From: Cryptosporangium phraense
Lineage (GTDB): Bacteria; Actinomycetota; Actinomycetes; Mycobacteriales; Cryptosporangiaceae
Direction: 5' to 3'
NCBI RefSeq assembly: GCF_006912135.1
Contig: NZ_VIRS01000046.1
Span: forward strand, 1-53,611
DNA: 53,611 bases
A program made the translations under genes and the position numbers. Shown piece after piece: positions 24,407 to 33,507 of the stretch. Each line of letters begins with the position of its first letter. The first letter of the stretch is position 1. The notes below the pieces were generated by a model. That model saw only the letters and a list, made by a program, of their open reading frames with translations, was not told the DNA's origin and ran no database searches.

Positions 24407-25984
24407 GTGACCACCACCACCCCGGACGAACACACCGAGCCCGCCCAGGACTCCGCCCCACCCACCCGGATGTCCCGCCGGAACGTGCTGCAAGCGCTGT
24501 CCGGCCTGATGATGGGACTCTTCGTCTCGATCCTGGCCTCGACGATCGTCTCCAACGCGCTCCCGCGGATCATCGCCGACCTGCACGGCAGCCAGTCGGT
24601 CTACACCTGGATCGTCACGACCGAGCTCCTTGCGATGACCGCCACCACCCCACTCTGGGGCAAGCTCGCCGACCTCTTCAGCAAGAAACTGCTGATGCAG
24701 CTGTCGCTGTGCATGTTCGTGGCCGGTTCGCTCATCGCCGGGTTCACGCCGAACGTCGAGCTGCTGATCCTGAGCCGTGCGGTGCAGGGCATCGGCGCCG
24801 GTGGGGTCACCGCGCTGGCTCTCATCGTGATGGCGGCGATGATCCCGCCGCGTGAGCTGGGGCGTTACTCGGGCATCTTCGGCGCGGTATTCGGCGTCGG
24901 GACGATCGCCGGGCCGCTGATCGGCGGCGTCCTGGTCGACACGTCCTGGCTGGGGTGGCGGTCGTGCTTCCTGGTCGGGGTCCCGTTCACGCTGATCGCG
25001 ATCTTCCTGCTGCAGCGCACGCTCAACCTGCCGACCACGAAGAAGACCGTCAAAATCGACTGGCTCGGCGCCTTCCTGATCACCGCCGGCGTCTCCACCC
25101 TCCTCATCTGGTCCACGCTGGCCGGCGACAAGTTCGCCTGGGCCTCGGGCTGGACCGCCGGCCTGGTCACCCTCGCGGTCGTGCTCCTGGTCCTGTTCGT
25201 GCTCACCGAGGCCCGCGCGGCCGAGCCGATCATCCCGCTGCGGGTCTTCCGCAACCGCACGGTCACGCTGACGACGCTGGCCAGCGCGCTGGTCGGCGTC
25301 GCGATGTTCGGCGGGACGGTCTTCCTGAGCCAGTACTTCCAGGTCGCGCTGGGCAAGTCGCCGACGGTCGCCGGGCTGATGAGCCTGCCGCTGATCTTCG
25401 GCCTGCTCGGCTCCTCCACGGTCGCCGGCGCGATGATCACGAAGTACGGCCGCTGGAAGGCCTACCTGCTGGCCGGGGGAGTGATCATGGTGGCGGGCAT
25501 GGGCCTGCTGGGCACGATCGACGCCCGTACCAGCGTCGTGATGCTCTCGCTGTACATGTTCGTGCTCGGCGTCGGCGTCGGGCTGCTCATGCAGAACCTC
25601 GTGCTGGCCGCTCAGAACGACGTTCCGGCCCGCGACCTGGGCACCACGACGTCCGTCCTGACGTTCTTCCGCAGCCTCGGCGGCGCGATCGGCGTCAGCG
25701 CGCTCGGCGCGGTGCTGGCCAGCCGGGTCACCTCGCTGCTCAGCGAAAAGCTGGGAACCGGCGGCGGCGACTCCTCGGTACCGGACGTTTCGGCCCTGCC
25801 GCCGGCGGTACTCCGCGTCGTGCAGGACGTCTACGGCGAGGCGACCGCCGACCTGTTCCTGATCGGCGCGCCGATCGCGTTGTTAGCGCTGTTCGCCGTA
25901 CTGTTCGTCAAGGAGAAGCCGCTGGCCACGCTGAGCGGCGACGAGCGCCTCGCTCGCGAGCAGGCCGGTCTGGGGAGTCACTGA
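24407..25984 (+). CDS. MFS transporter, EmrB/QacA (DHA2) family
   Basis: 525 aa with about 14 transmembrane segments. Recognisable pieces are LPRIIADLHGSQSVYTWIVT in TM1-2, GKLADLFSKKLLM in loop 2-3 and SRAVQGIGAGGVTALALIVM in TM4-5. This predicts proton-coupled multidrug or metabolite efflux. It begins with GTG 15 bp after the TetR stop and is followed by an RND exporter, so the three probably form one operon controlled by the TetR. Confidence 0.92.
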   Translation: MTTTTPDEHTEPAQDSAPPTRMSRRNVLQALSGLMMGLFVSILASTIVSNALPRIIADLHGSQSVYTWIVTTELLAMTATTPLWGKLADLFSKKLLMQLSLCMFVAGSLIAGFTPNVELLILSRAVQGIGAGGVTALALIVMAAMIPPRELGRYSGIFGAVFGVGTIAGPLIGGVLVDTSWLGWRSCFLVGVPFTLIAIFLLQRTLNLPTTKKTVKIDWLGAFLITAGVSTLLIWSTLAGDKFAWASGWTAGLVTLAVVLLVLFVLTEARAAEPIIPLRVFRNRTVTLTTLASALVGVAMFGGTVFLSQYFQVALGKSPTVAGLMSLPLIFGLLGSSTVAGAMITKYGRWKAYLLAGGVIMVAGMGLLGTIDARTSVVMLSLYMFVLGVGVGLLMQNLVLAAQNDVPARDLGTTTSVLTFFRSLGGAIGVSALGAVLASRVTSLLSEKLGTGGGDSSVPDVSALPPAVLRVVQDVYGEATADLFLIGAPIALLALFAVLFVKEKPLATLSGDERLAREQAGLGSH

Positions 25985-26088
25985 ACCACGCAGCTGAGGC
26001 TGCGCTGAGGACAGATGCGGGTAGCAACCAAGGATGTGGCTGACTACCCGCCGGAGCCCTACGTCGTCCACTCAGGAGACAGACCGCC

Positions 26089-29000
26089 ATGTCGTTCCTG
26101 GCCAGGTTCAGCCTCGCCAACCGGGCCCTGATCGCGCTGATCACGATCGCGGTCACGGTGTTCGGGCTGATCGCGATCCCGTCGCTCAAGCAGCAGCTGC
26201 TGCCCTCGCTGGAGATCCCGGCGGCGTTCATCACCGCCCAGTACGCCGGCGCGTCGCCGGACGTCGTCGAGAGCCAGGTCACCGAGCCGATCGAGGACGC
26301 CGTCCGCGGGGTCGCGGGCGTCACCGGGACGACGTCGACCTCGCTCGAGGGCTTCGCGACCGTCCAGGTCGAGCTCGAGTACGGCACCGACATCGGGGCC
26401 ACCGTCAACAAGCTGCAGCAGTCGCTGGACCGCGCGCAGCTGCCCGCCGACGTCGACCCGTCGATCCTCTCCGGCGGCACCGACGACCTGCTCCCGGCCG
26501 TCGTCCTCTCGGCGTCCGGAGGTGACACGGCGGCGCTGGCGCAGAAGCTGCAGAAGACCGTCCTGCCCGACCTGGGCAGCATCGACGGCGTTCGGGAAGC
26601 GTCGCTGACCGGCGCGCCGGAGAGCGCGGTCGTGATCACGCCGAAGCCGGCCGCGCTGGCGGCCGGGCTGACCCCGCAGGCGATCGCGACCGCGATCCAG
26701 AGCAACGGGGTCGCGGTCCCGGCCGGCGCGGTCACCGACGGCACCAAGTCCCTGACGGTCCAGGTCGGTGGGGCCTACACCTCGCTCGACGACCTGAAGA
26801 ACCTCTACCTGTCGCCGTCGGCCAAGCTCGGTGACGTCGCCACGGTCGAGTCGGTCCGCGGCGCGGCCACGTCGGTGACCCGCACCAACGGCAAGGACAG
26901 CCTCGGCATCAGCGTGACGATGACCCCCGACGGCAACGCGGTCGACATCTCGCACGCGATCGAGGACAAGCTCAGCGACTGGACCGACGAACTCGGCGAC
27001 GGCGCCGAGCTCACGGTCGTGTTCGACCAGGCGCCGTTCATCGAGAAGTCGATCAGCGGGCTGGCCACCGAGGGCGGGCTCGGCCTGGTCATGGCCGTCG
27101 TCGTCATCCTGGTCTTCCTGCTCTCGCTGCGCTCGACGCTGGTCACCGCGGTCTCGATCCCGCTGTCCGTGCTGATCGCGCTGATCGTGATGTGGACGGA
27201 CGGCCTGTCGCTCAACGTCCTCACGCTCGGCGCGCTGACGATCGCGATCGGCCGGGTGGTCGACGACTCGATCGTGGTGCTGGAGAACATCAAGCGGCAC
27301 CTCGGGTACGGCGAGGAGAAGATCGCCGCGATCTTCACCGGCGTCCGCGAGGTGGCCGGTGCGGTCACCGCGTCGACGCTCACCACCGTCGCCGTCTTCC
27401 TGCCGATCGCGCTGGTCGGCGGCCTGGTCGGCGAGCTGTTCCGGCCGTTCGCGATCACGGTGACGGTCGCGCTGCTGGCCTCGCTCGTCGTCGCACTGAC
27501 GATCGTCCCGGTGCTCGCGTACTGGTTCCTCCGGCAGCCGAAGAACGCCGAGAACGCCGACGAGGCCCGGCAGAAAGCGGAGGAGAAGGAGCGCGACGGG
27601 CTCCTGCAGCGGATCTACATCCCGGTCATCGGGTTCGCGGTGCGCCGCCGGTGGGTCACGATCGCGATCGCGGTCGTCATTCTCGTCGCGACGCTCGGCA
27701 TGGTGCCGTTGCTCAAGACGAACTTCCTCGACCAGTCCGGCCAGAACACGCTGAGCATCACCCAGACGATGCCGGTCGGCTCGAGCCTGGCCACGACCGA
27801 CGCGGCCGCGAAGCAGGTCGAGGGTGTCCTGGCCGGCGCCCGGGACGACGGCGACCTGGAGTCGTACCAGGTGACGATCGGCGGCGGCCAGTTCGGCTTC
27901 GGCGGCTCGGCCAACGAGGCGACCTACCAGGTCACGGTCAACGAGGACGAGGACACGGCCGCGGTCCAGGACCAGCTCGAGGAGAAGCTGAACGCGCTGA
28001 CCGGCGCCGGGGAGATCGAGGTCGGCGCGGCCCAGTCGGGCGTCGGCGGCAGCGAGCAGCAGGTCGTCGTCCAGGCGCCGGACGAGGAGACGCTGCGCAC
28101 CGCGACCACCGCCGTCACCGCCGCGATGAAGAGCGTCGACGGCCTCGACGACGTGAGCAGCGACCTCGCCGAGAGCACGCCCCGGGTCGAGGTGACGCTC
28201 AAGGACCAGGCGGCCGCCCGGTACGGGCTCACCGAGGCCACGCTCGGCCAGATCGTCGCGGCCGCGTTCCGCGGCACCCAGGCCGGCCAGGTCGTCATCG
28301 ACGGCGTCCAGCAGCAGATCTCGGTGCTGTCGTCGGCCCCGCCGGTCAGCGTGGCCGCGGTGAACGCGCTCCGGATCCCGACCGCCTCCGGGGTGGTTCC
28401 GCTCACCCAGGTCGCCGACGTCCGGTCGGAGCCCGGCCCGGTCTCGATCACCCGTATCGACGGCGCCCGCAGCGCCACGGTCAGCGGAACGCCGAGCGCC
28501 GACAACCTCGGTGAGACGACGAGCGCGCTGACCAAGAAGCTGAAAGACCTCGACCTGCCGGCCGGTGCCAGCTACTCGCTGGGCGGTGCCTCCGACGACC
28601 AGTCCGACGCGTTCTCGCAGCTCGGGCTCGCGCTGCTGGCCGCGATCGTGATCGTGTTCATCGTCATGGTCGCGACGTTCCGGAGCCTGATCCAGCCGCT
28701 GATCCTGCTGGTGTCGATCCCGTTCGCGGCGACCGGCGCGCTGCTCCTGCTGCTGGTGTCCGGCACCGCGCTGGGCGTCCCGGCGCTGATCGGCATGCTG
28801 ATGCTCGTCGGGATCGTCGTCACCAACGCGATCGTGCTGATGGACCTGGTGAACCAGTACCGGCGCGAGGGCATGCCGGTGGTCCAGGCCGTGGTCGAGG
28901 GCGGACGGCACCGGCTGCGTCCGATCCTGATGACCGCGGCGGCGACGATCTTCGCGCTGATCCCGATGGCGCTCGGGATCACCGGCGAGGGCGGGTTCAT

Positions 29001-29196
29001 CTCGCAGCCGCTGGCCGTCGTCGTGATCGGCGGTCTGATCAGCTCGACGCTGCTGACGCTGGTGCTCGTCCCGGCGCTGTACACGCTGGTCGAGGGTCGG
29101 AAGGAGCGTCGAGAAGAGAAGCGCCGCCGCAAGACCGAGGCCGAGGAGGCCGCCGCGCAGGCGGAATCCCCGGAGCCTCAACCCGCCAACCCCTGA
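26089..29196 (+). CDS. RND efflux permease, HAE1/AcrB-like
   Basis: 1035 aa, typical for the family. It has TM1 near the N-terminus (LIALITIAVTVFGLIAIPSL), a first large periplasmic-type domain (to about 320), a helix bundle containing GRVVDDSIVVLENI with the paired Asp residues of the proton relay, a second large loop and a final bundle ending about residue 1010 with a charged, Lys/Glu-rich tail. Energised by proton influx. No membrane-fusion protein or outer-membrane channel is encoded nearby, as expected for a monoderm. It lies 104 bp after the MFS gene and ends in a strong terminator. Confidence 0.93.
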   Translation: MSFLARFSLANRALIALITIAVTVFGLIAIPSLKQQLLPSLEIPAAFITAQYAGASPDVVESQVTEPIEDAVRGVAGVTGTTSTSLEGFATVQVELEYGTDIGATVNKLQQSLDRAQLPADVDPSILSGGTDDLLPAVVLSASGGDTAALAQKLQKTVLPDLGSIDGVREASLTGAPESAVVITPKPAALAAGLTPQAIATAIQSNGVAVPAGAVTDGTKSLTVQVGGAYTSLDDLKNLYLSPSAKLGDVATVESVRGAATSVTRTNGKDSLGISVTMTPDGNAVDISHAIEDKLSDWTDELGDGAELTVVFDQAPFIEKSISGLATEGGLGLVMAVVVILVFLLSLRSTLVTAVSIPLSVLIALIVMWTDGLSLNVLTLGALTIAIGRVVDDSIVVLENIKRHLGYGEEKIAAIFTGVREVAGAVTASTLTTVAVFLPIALVGGLVGELFRPFAITVTVALLASLVVALTIVPVLAYWFLRQPKNAENADEARQKAEEKERDGLLQRIYIPVIGFAVRRRWVTIAIAVVILVATLGMVPLLKTNFLDQSGQNTLSITQTMPVGSSLATTDAAAKQVEGVLAGARDDGDLESYQVTIGGGQFGFGGSANEATYQVTVNEDEDTAAVQDQLEEKLNALTGAGEIEVGAAQSGVGGSEQQVVVQAPDEETLRTATTAVTAAMKSVDGLDDVSSDLAESTPRVEVTLKDQAAARYGLTEATLGQIVAAAFRGTQAGQVVIDGVQQQISVLSSAPPVSVAAVNALRIPTASGVVPLTQVADVRSEPGPVSITRIDGARSATVSGTPSADNLGETTSALTKKLKDLDLPAGASYSLGGASDDQSDAFSQLGLALLAAIVIVFIVMVATFRSLIQPLILLVSIPFAATGALLLLLVSGTALGVPALIGMLMLVGIVVTNAIVLMDLVNQYRREGMPVVQAVVEGGRHRLRPILMTAAATIFALIPMALGITGEGGFISQPLAVVVIGGLISSTLLTLVLVPALYTLVEGRKERREEKRRRKTEAEEAAAQAESPEPQPANP

Positions 29197-29200
29197 GCGG

Positions 29201-29240
29201 AAGCGGATCGGGCTCGCCCTGACGAGCCCGATCCGCTTTC
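29201..29240 (+). terminator. strong intrinsic terminator after the efflux operon
   Basis: A perfect 16-bp stem (29201-29216 with 29223-29238) with a 6-nt loop, followed by TTC, lies 4 bp after the RND stop codon. Confidence 0.88.
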
Positions 29241-29253
29241 GTACGCTGACGTC

Positions 29254-29652
29254 ATGCGGATCGCGTTCGCGGCTGACGATACGAACGAATGTGTCGAGGC
29301 GGTGCGGGCCTACCTGAGCTCGGAGCACCAACTCGTCCTCGTCGAGGGCTCCTGGCCGGTGATGTCGAAAGGAGTCGCTCAGGCGGTCGTCGAGAGGCGC
29401 GCCGAGTTCGGCGTCCTCATGTGCTGGACGGGGACCGGGACCGCGATCGCGGCGAACAAGGTGGCCGGGGCCCGGGCGGCCACGGTGGCCGACGCCTGGA
29501 CCGCGCGGGGCGCGCGGCTCTGGAACGACGCGAACGTCGTCGCGCTGAGCCTCAAGCGGCTGGCGCCGGACGTGGCGGTGGAGTGCGTCCGCGCGTTCCT
29601 GTCCGAGCCGGAGCCCGACCCGGACGAGGCCGACAACATCGCCCAACTGTGA
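29254..29652 (+). CDS. RpiB/LacA/LacB-family sugar-phosphate isomerase-like protein
   Basis: 132 aa, slightly short for RpiB (about 145-160). The catalytic Cys is retained in MCWTGTGTAIAANK, which also provides the glycine-rich phosphate loop, and WNDANVVAL matches the conserved C-terminal helix region. The N-terminal ADD replaces the usual ADHAG, so the active site is divergent. Likely an aldose-ketose isomerase acting on a phosphorylated sugar; the substrate is unknown. It sits between two terminators and is therefore transcribed alone. Confidence 0.82.
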   Translation: MRIAFAADDTNECVEAVRAYLSSEHQLVLVEGSWPVMSKGVAQAVVERRAEFGVLMCWTGTGTAIAANKVAGARAATVADAWTARGARLWNDANVVALSLKRLAPDVAVECVRAFLSEPEPDPDEADNIAQL

Positions 29653-29654
29653 AA

Positions 29655-29680
29655 CCGCCCGGGGCCGAAGCCCCGGGCGG
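29655..29680. terminator. bidirectional terminator between convergent genes
   Basis: CCGCCCGGGGC (29655-29665) and GCCCCGGGCGG (29670-29680) form an 11-bp stem with a CGAA tetraloop. It lies 3 bp after the isomerase stop and 15 bp from the end of the convergent secreted-protein gene, so it can serve both. Confidence 0.75.
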
Positions 29681-29695
29681 CCGATCACGCCGTTA

Positions 29696-30289
29696 CTACA
29701 ATCCGAGCAGACCCAGCAGGCCGAGAATCTGGTTCAGCGTCGCGACGAGCTGAGCCAGCGGACCGCCGTCGAGCAGCCCGGCCACCGCGCAGAGCAGGTT
29801 GCCGAGAAGGTTCCCGGCGCCGCTCTCGGCGACGATGTGCAGAACAACCTGGTTGAGGTGCACGGTCAGCCCGAGCAGGTTCAGGTCCAGCGGACCCAGC
29901 ACCAGATCGAGGATGGAGCAGCTGGCCAGCGCCGCCTGGGTCGTGGCCTGGGTGCCGTCGCTCGTGGCGCTCTGCACCACGAAGCTCGCCGGCTCGCTCA
30001 CCGTGCCGACGACCGCTCCGGTGGAGTCGGTCAGCGTGCCCGCGAGCGTCCCCTGCGCGACGGCGTGGCCGTCGGACTCCACGAACTTGTTCGGCGTGAA
30101 CGTACCGGCGAACGTCCCCTGGCCACCCTGGGCGTCGGTGAACGCACCCGCGACCGTCGACGTCAGCGTCCCCTCGGCCGCGGCCGGAGCCGCGTTGGCC
30201 GGAGAGCCGATCAGGGCGATACCACCCATGAGAACCGCCAGGACTGCGGCGAGAGCTGCTGCTGTTGCTTTCGACCGTGCTAACTGCAT
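29696..30289 (-). CDS. secreted protein of unknown function
   Basis: 197 aa. A clear signal peptide ends near SPANA (residue 33). The mature part begins with a Thr/Gly-rich beta-like segment (GTLTSTVAGAFTDAQGGQGT) and ends with a Leu-rich half containing two cysteines that could pair (ASCSILDLVLGPLDLNLLG and LLCAVAGLLDGG). I recall similar Leu-rich ends in actinobacterial exported proteins, but no role is known. GGGAG 6 nt before the ATG is a good ribosome binding site. Confidence 0.8.
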   Translation of the reverse strand: MQLARSKATAAALAAVLAVLMGGIALIGSPANAAPAAAEGTLTSTVAGAFTDAQGGQGTFAGTFTPNKFVESDGHAVAQGTLAGTLTDSTGAVVGTVSEPASFVVQSATSDGTQATTQAALASCSILDLVLGPLDLNLLGLTVHLNQVVLHIVAESGAGNLLGNLLCAVAGLLDGGPLAQLVATLNQILGLLGLLGL

Positions 30290-30502
30290 AGATCTCTCCC
30301 TTCTGGACGTTCCTTGACGTACGACTGTGAGAGTTGACGCTCGGTAATTGATCGAAACCCGCGCCTAACAAATCGGTGGCTTTTGTCGACTAATTCGCCC
30401 CCCAAGTAGGGGTCCTACCGGCGTGTCTGATTACCCAGCGTTTCCGCAGCTCGCGGCGGCGCGCCGCTGGCGGTGATACGCGAGCGGTGAAAGGGTCGGG
30501 GT

Positions 30503-31177
30503 ATGCGGAAGTACGTGATCATGGGCGTCCAGGGCAGCGGTAAAGGCACCCAGGCGGCAATGCTCGCCAACGACTTCGACCTCGTGCAGATCAGCGTCGG
30601 CGACATGCTCCGGTGGCAGGTGCAGCACCACACGAAGATCGGCGCCCAGGTCCGCCGCATCGTGGCCGCCGGCGAACTCGTCAGCGACGACCTGGTGGGC
30701 TCGCTCGTCGCCACCCGCCTCGATCAGCACGACTGGAACTACGGCTTCATCATCGACGGGTTCCCGCGCAACCGGCCGCAGGCCGAGTTCTTCCTCGAGA
30801 GCTACGACATCGACGGCGTCATCCACCTCGAACTCCCGGACGACGAGGTCCGCCGCCGGGTGCTCAACCGGCGGCTCTGCACGCGCTGCGGGATGGACTA
30901 CAACCTGATCGCTCACCGGCCCCAGGTCGAGGGCCGGTGCGACGTCTGCGGCGGCGAACTCGCCACCCGCGAGGACGACGCCGAGCACGCGCTCGAGGCT
31001 CGGCTGCGTGACTACCACTCGAAGACGAACCCGGTGCTCGACCTGTTCCGACGCAAGGAGTTCGTGGTTTCGATCGACGCGCAGCCGGACAAGGTGATGG
31101 TGCAGCGTCAGATCCGCACCGAGCTCGGCCTCCCGATCACCCGCGGCCCGGAATCGAGCCAGCGGCCGGGCTCATAG
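30503..31177 (+). CDS. adenylate kinase-family nucleotide kinase
   Basis: 224 aa. The P-loop is GVQGSGKGTQ. The NMP-binding region contains ISVGDMLRW, and DGFPRNRPQAEFF is the substrate-side signature. The LID carries four cysteines (CTRCG and CDVCG), as in zinc-binding long-form adenylate kinases. It should interconvert AMP and ATP with 2 ADP. It is not in the usual secY-adk-map ribosomal context, so it may be a second adenylate kinase or a specialised nucleotide kinase. It is convergent with the SDR gene, overlapping by 6 bp. Confidence 0.88.
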   Translation: MRKYVIMGVQGSGKGTQAAMLANDFDLVQISVGDMLRWQVQHHTKIGAQVRRIVAAGELVSDDLVGSLVATRLDQHDWNYGFIIDGFPRNRPQAEFFLESYDIDGVIHLELPDDEVRRRVLNRRLCTRCGMDYNLIAHRPQVEGRCDVCGGELATREDDAEHALEARLRDYHSKTNPVLDLFRRKEFVVSIDAQPDKVMVQRQIRTELGLPITRGPESSQRPGS

Positions 31178-31921
31178 CGCCTCGGGGTCGTGCCCGAGCG
31201 CGGTACGGCCGCCGTCGACCGGCAGCACGACGCCGGTGATGAACGTGGCGTCCGGCCCGAGCAGGAACGCGACCGCGGCCGCGACCTCGGCCGCCTGTGC
31301 GACCCGCCCGAGCGGGTGCAGCCGGGCCATCTCGGCCTCGACCGCCGGGTGCTGCCCGACGTACTCCCGGTACCGGGCGGTGTCGACGGAGCCGGGCGCG
31401 ACGACGTTCACCCGGATCCCGTCCGGGCCGTACTCGACCGCCAGCGCCCGGGTGAGCCCCTCGATCGCCGCCTTCGCGGTGCTGTAGGTCAGCGCGCCCG
31501 GCACGGCCAGCTTGGCCTGCCAGGACGAGAGGTTGACGATCGACCCGCCGTGGCCTTGGGTTCTGAACCGGCGGACCGCGACGGTCGAGCCGGTGACCGC
31601 CAGATCGATGTTCCGCCGGATCGCGGCCGAGACGTCGTCGATCGGCGCCGTGTGCACGGACAGGTCGTGGAAGGCGGCCGCGTTGTTCACCCAGCCGAAG
31701 AGCGTCCCCAGATCGGTGGCCGCCGAAGCGGCGAACTCCATCGCGTCCTCGTCGGTCGCGTCGGCGGCGACCGGGATCACCCGGTCGCGGTCGTCGGTCC
31801 AGGCCAGGGCCTCGTGCGACCGGTCGACGGCGGCCACCGCGCCGCCGTCGTCCAGCAGGCGTTCGACGATCGCCCGGCCGATCCCGCCGCCGGCCCCGGT
31901 CACCACGTAGGAGAGCGTCAT
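31172..31921 (-). CDS. SDR family oxidoreductase
   Basis: 249 aa, classical short-chain dehydrogenase length. The cofactor motif is TGAGGGIG; NNAA, the catalytic Ser in LSSW and the YSTAK active-site motif are all present. Asp after the second beta strand (AVDRS) suggests NAD(H) preference. The substrate is unknown. It lies 4 bp downstream of the acyl-CoA ligase gene on the same strand, so it probably belongs to the same acyl or alcohol catabolic operon. Confidence 0.9.
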   Translation of the reverse strand: MTLSYVVTGAGGGIGRAIVERLLDDGGAVAAVDRSHEALAWTDDRDRVIPVAADATDEDAMEFAASAATDLGTLFGWVNNAAAFHDLSVHTAPIDDVSAAIRRNIDLAVTGSTVAVRRFRTQGHGGSIVNLSSWQAKLAVPGALTYSTAKAAIEGLTRALAVEYGPDGIRVNVVAPGSVDTARYREYVGQHPAVEAEMARLHPLGRVAQAAEVAAAVAFLLGPDATFITGVVLPVDGGRTALGHDPEAL

Positions 31922-31925
31922 GCGC

Positions 31926-33458
31926 TCAACGGTATTGCCGTCGCAGCTCCCGCTTGAGCACCTTCAGGCTCGGTCCGAGCGGTAACTGGTCGACGACCTC
32001 GACCCGGCGCGGGTACTTGTGCCGGCCCAGGTGGTCCTGCGCGAACGCGATCAGCTCGTCGACGTCCAGCGGCCCGGCGGCGGCCGGGTCGGGCACGACG
32101 ACCGCGCAGATCTCCTCGCCGTGGACCGGGTCGGGGATCCCGATCACCGCGGCCTCGCTCAGCCCGGGATAGCGCAGCAGCACCTCCTCGACCTCGCGCG
32201 GGTACACGTTGAACCCGCCGCGGATGATCAGGTCCTTCTTGCGGTCGACGATCGTGACGAACCCGTCGGCGTCTTTCGTGCCCAGGTCGCCGCTTCGGAA
32301 CCAGCCGTCGACCAGCGCCTCCGCGGTCGCCTCGGGATTGCCCAGGTAGCCGGTGAACACGTTGTGGCCGCGGATCACGATCTCGCCGAGTTCGCCGACC
32401 GGCAGCAGCTCGATCCGCTCGTCGATCTCGGCCCGGGCGATCTCCACGTCGATGCCCCAGAGCGCGTGCCCGACCGACCCCGGCCTGGTGCCGAAGTGCG
32501 GCTGGTTCACCGACGCGCTCGGCGACGTCTCGCTCAGCCCGTACCCCTCGTAGATCGGCGTCCCGAACGTCTTCTCGAACGCTTCCAGGACCGGGACCGG
32601 CAGCGACGCACCCCCGGAGACCGCGATCTTCAATCGCGGCAGCTCCGGCGCGTCCCGCGCCGCTTCCACCAGGCGGACGTACATCGTCGGGACGCCGTGG
32701 AACGTGTTGACGTTCTCGCGCACCATCAGCGCGATCGCGTCGGCGGCCTCGAACCGGGGGAGCAGCACGACGGTCGCGCCGACCCGCCAGGTGGTGTTGA
32801 GGCTGACCGTCTGGCCGAACGAGTGGAACAGCGGTAGCGCGCCGAGCGCGACGTCGTCCGGCCGGGCGTCGTTGGCGTCGAACGCGTTGACGGTGGCGTT
32901 CATGACCATGTTCAGGTGGCTGAGCACCGCGCCCTTCGGGCGTCCGGTGGTTCCGCTGGTGTAGAAGATGACCGCCGGGTCGTCGGCCTGGGTCGTCCGG
33001 TGCAACGGCAACGGTGTTGCCTGGTTCTCTTCCAGCCTCTTGACGGACGCCAGGGCAGGAACCTCCGGGCCGAGGGTGAGCGTCCTGACGCCGACGGCCA
33101 GGCCGGCGGCGACGCCGGTCTGGGCAACGGCCACGTGGCAGAGCAGCAGCGTCGCGCCCGAGTCGCGCAGGACGTGCTCGACCTCCTCGGCCGAGAGCAG
33201 CAGGTGGACCGGGACGACGACCGCGCCGGCGGCCAGGATCGCGTAGTAGGCCCGGGGGAACTCGGCCGTGTTGGGAGCCATCAGCGCGACCCGGTCGCCG
33301 GGCCGGACGCCCTCGGCTTCGAGCGCGGCGGCCTGGCCGCGGACCTGGTCCCACATCTGCGCGAACGTGATGCGCTGCTCGCCCTCGATGAGCGCGAGGT
33401 GATCGGGACGGCGTCGTGCCGATTCGGCCAGGACGCTGGCCAGCGAGAGGGTCGTCAT
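31926..33458 (-). CDS. acyl-CoA synthetase (AMP-forming)
   Basis: 510 aa. Adenylate-forming signatures: YTSGTTGRPKGA (P-loop), YEGYGLSETSP, then GWFRSGDLGTKDADGF and DRKKDLIIRGGFNVYP. The C-terminal catalytic Lys is probably in LKVLKRELR. It activates a carboxylic acid to its CoA thioester; the chain length cannot be assigned. ATG at 33458 begins the conserved part; an upstream open frame covers the divergent promoter and the TetR start, so it is rejected. Divergent from a TetR gene with only 49 bp between, implying local repression relieved by an acyl-type ligand. Confidence 0.92.
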   Translation of the reverse strand: MTTLSLASVLAESARRRPDHLALIEGEQRITFAQMWDQVRGQAAALEAEGVRPGDRVALMAPNTAEFPRAYYAILAAGAVVVPVHLLLSAEEVEHVLRDSGATLLLCHVAVAQTGVAAGLAVGVRTLTLGPEVPALASVKRLEENQATPLPLHRTTQADDPAVIFYTSGTTGRPKGAVLSHLNMVMNATVNAFDANDARPDDVALGALPLFHSFGQTVSLNTTWRVGATVVLLPRFEAADAIALMVRENVNTFHGVPTMYVRLVEAARDAPELPRLKIAVSGGASLPVPVLEAFEKTFGTPIYEGYGLSETSPSASVNQPHFGTRPGSVGHALWGIDVEIARAEIDERIELLPVGELGEIVIRGHNVFTGYLGNPEATAEALVDGWFRSGDLGTKDADGFVTIVDRKKDLIIRGGFNVYPREVEEVLLRYPGLSEAAVIGIPDPVHGEEICAVVVPDPAAAGPLDVDELIAFAQDHLGRHKYPRRVEVVDQLPLGPSLKVLKRELRRQYR

Positions 33459-33507
33459 GGTTCGGAAGTTAGCAGCGCTAGTTTTGACTCCGCTAGGGTG
33501 AGCGGCT

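Noticed and set aside
26059-29688. Long minus-strand open frame opposite the RND gene
   Set aside because: Composition (Arg/Asp/Gly-rich, no helices) is that of an antisense frame; the plus strand encodes a complete RND pump.
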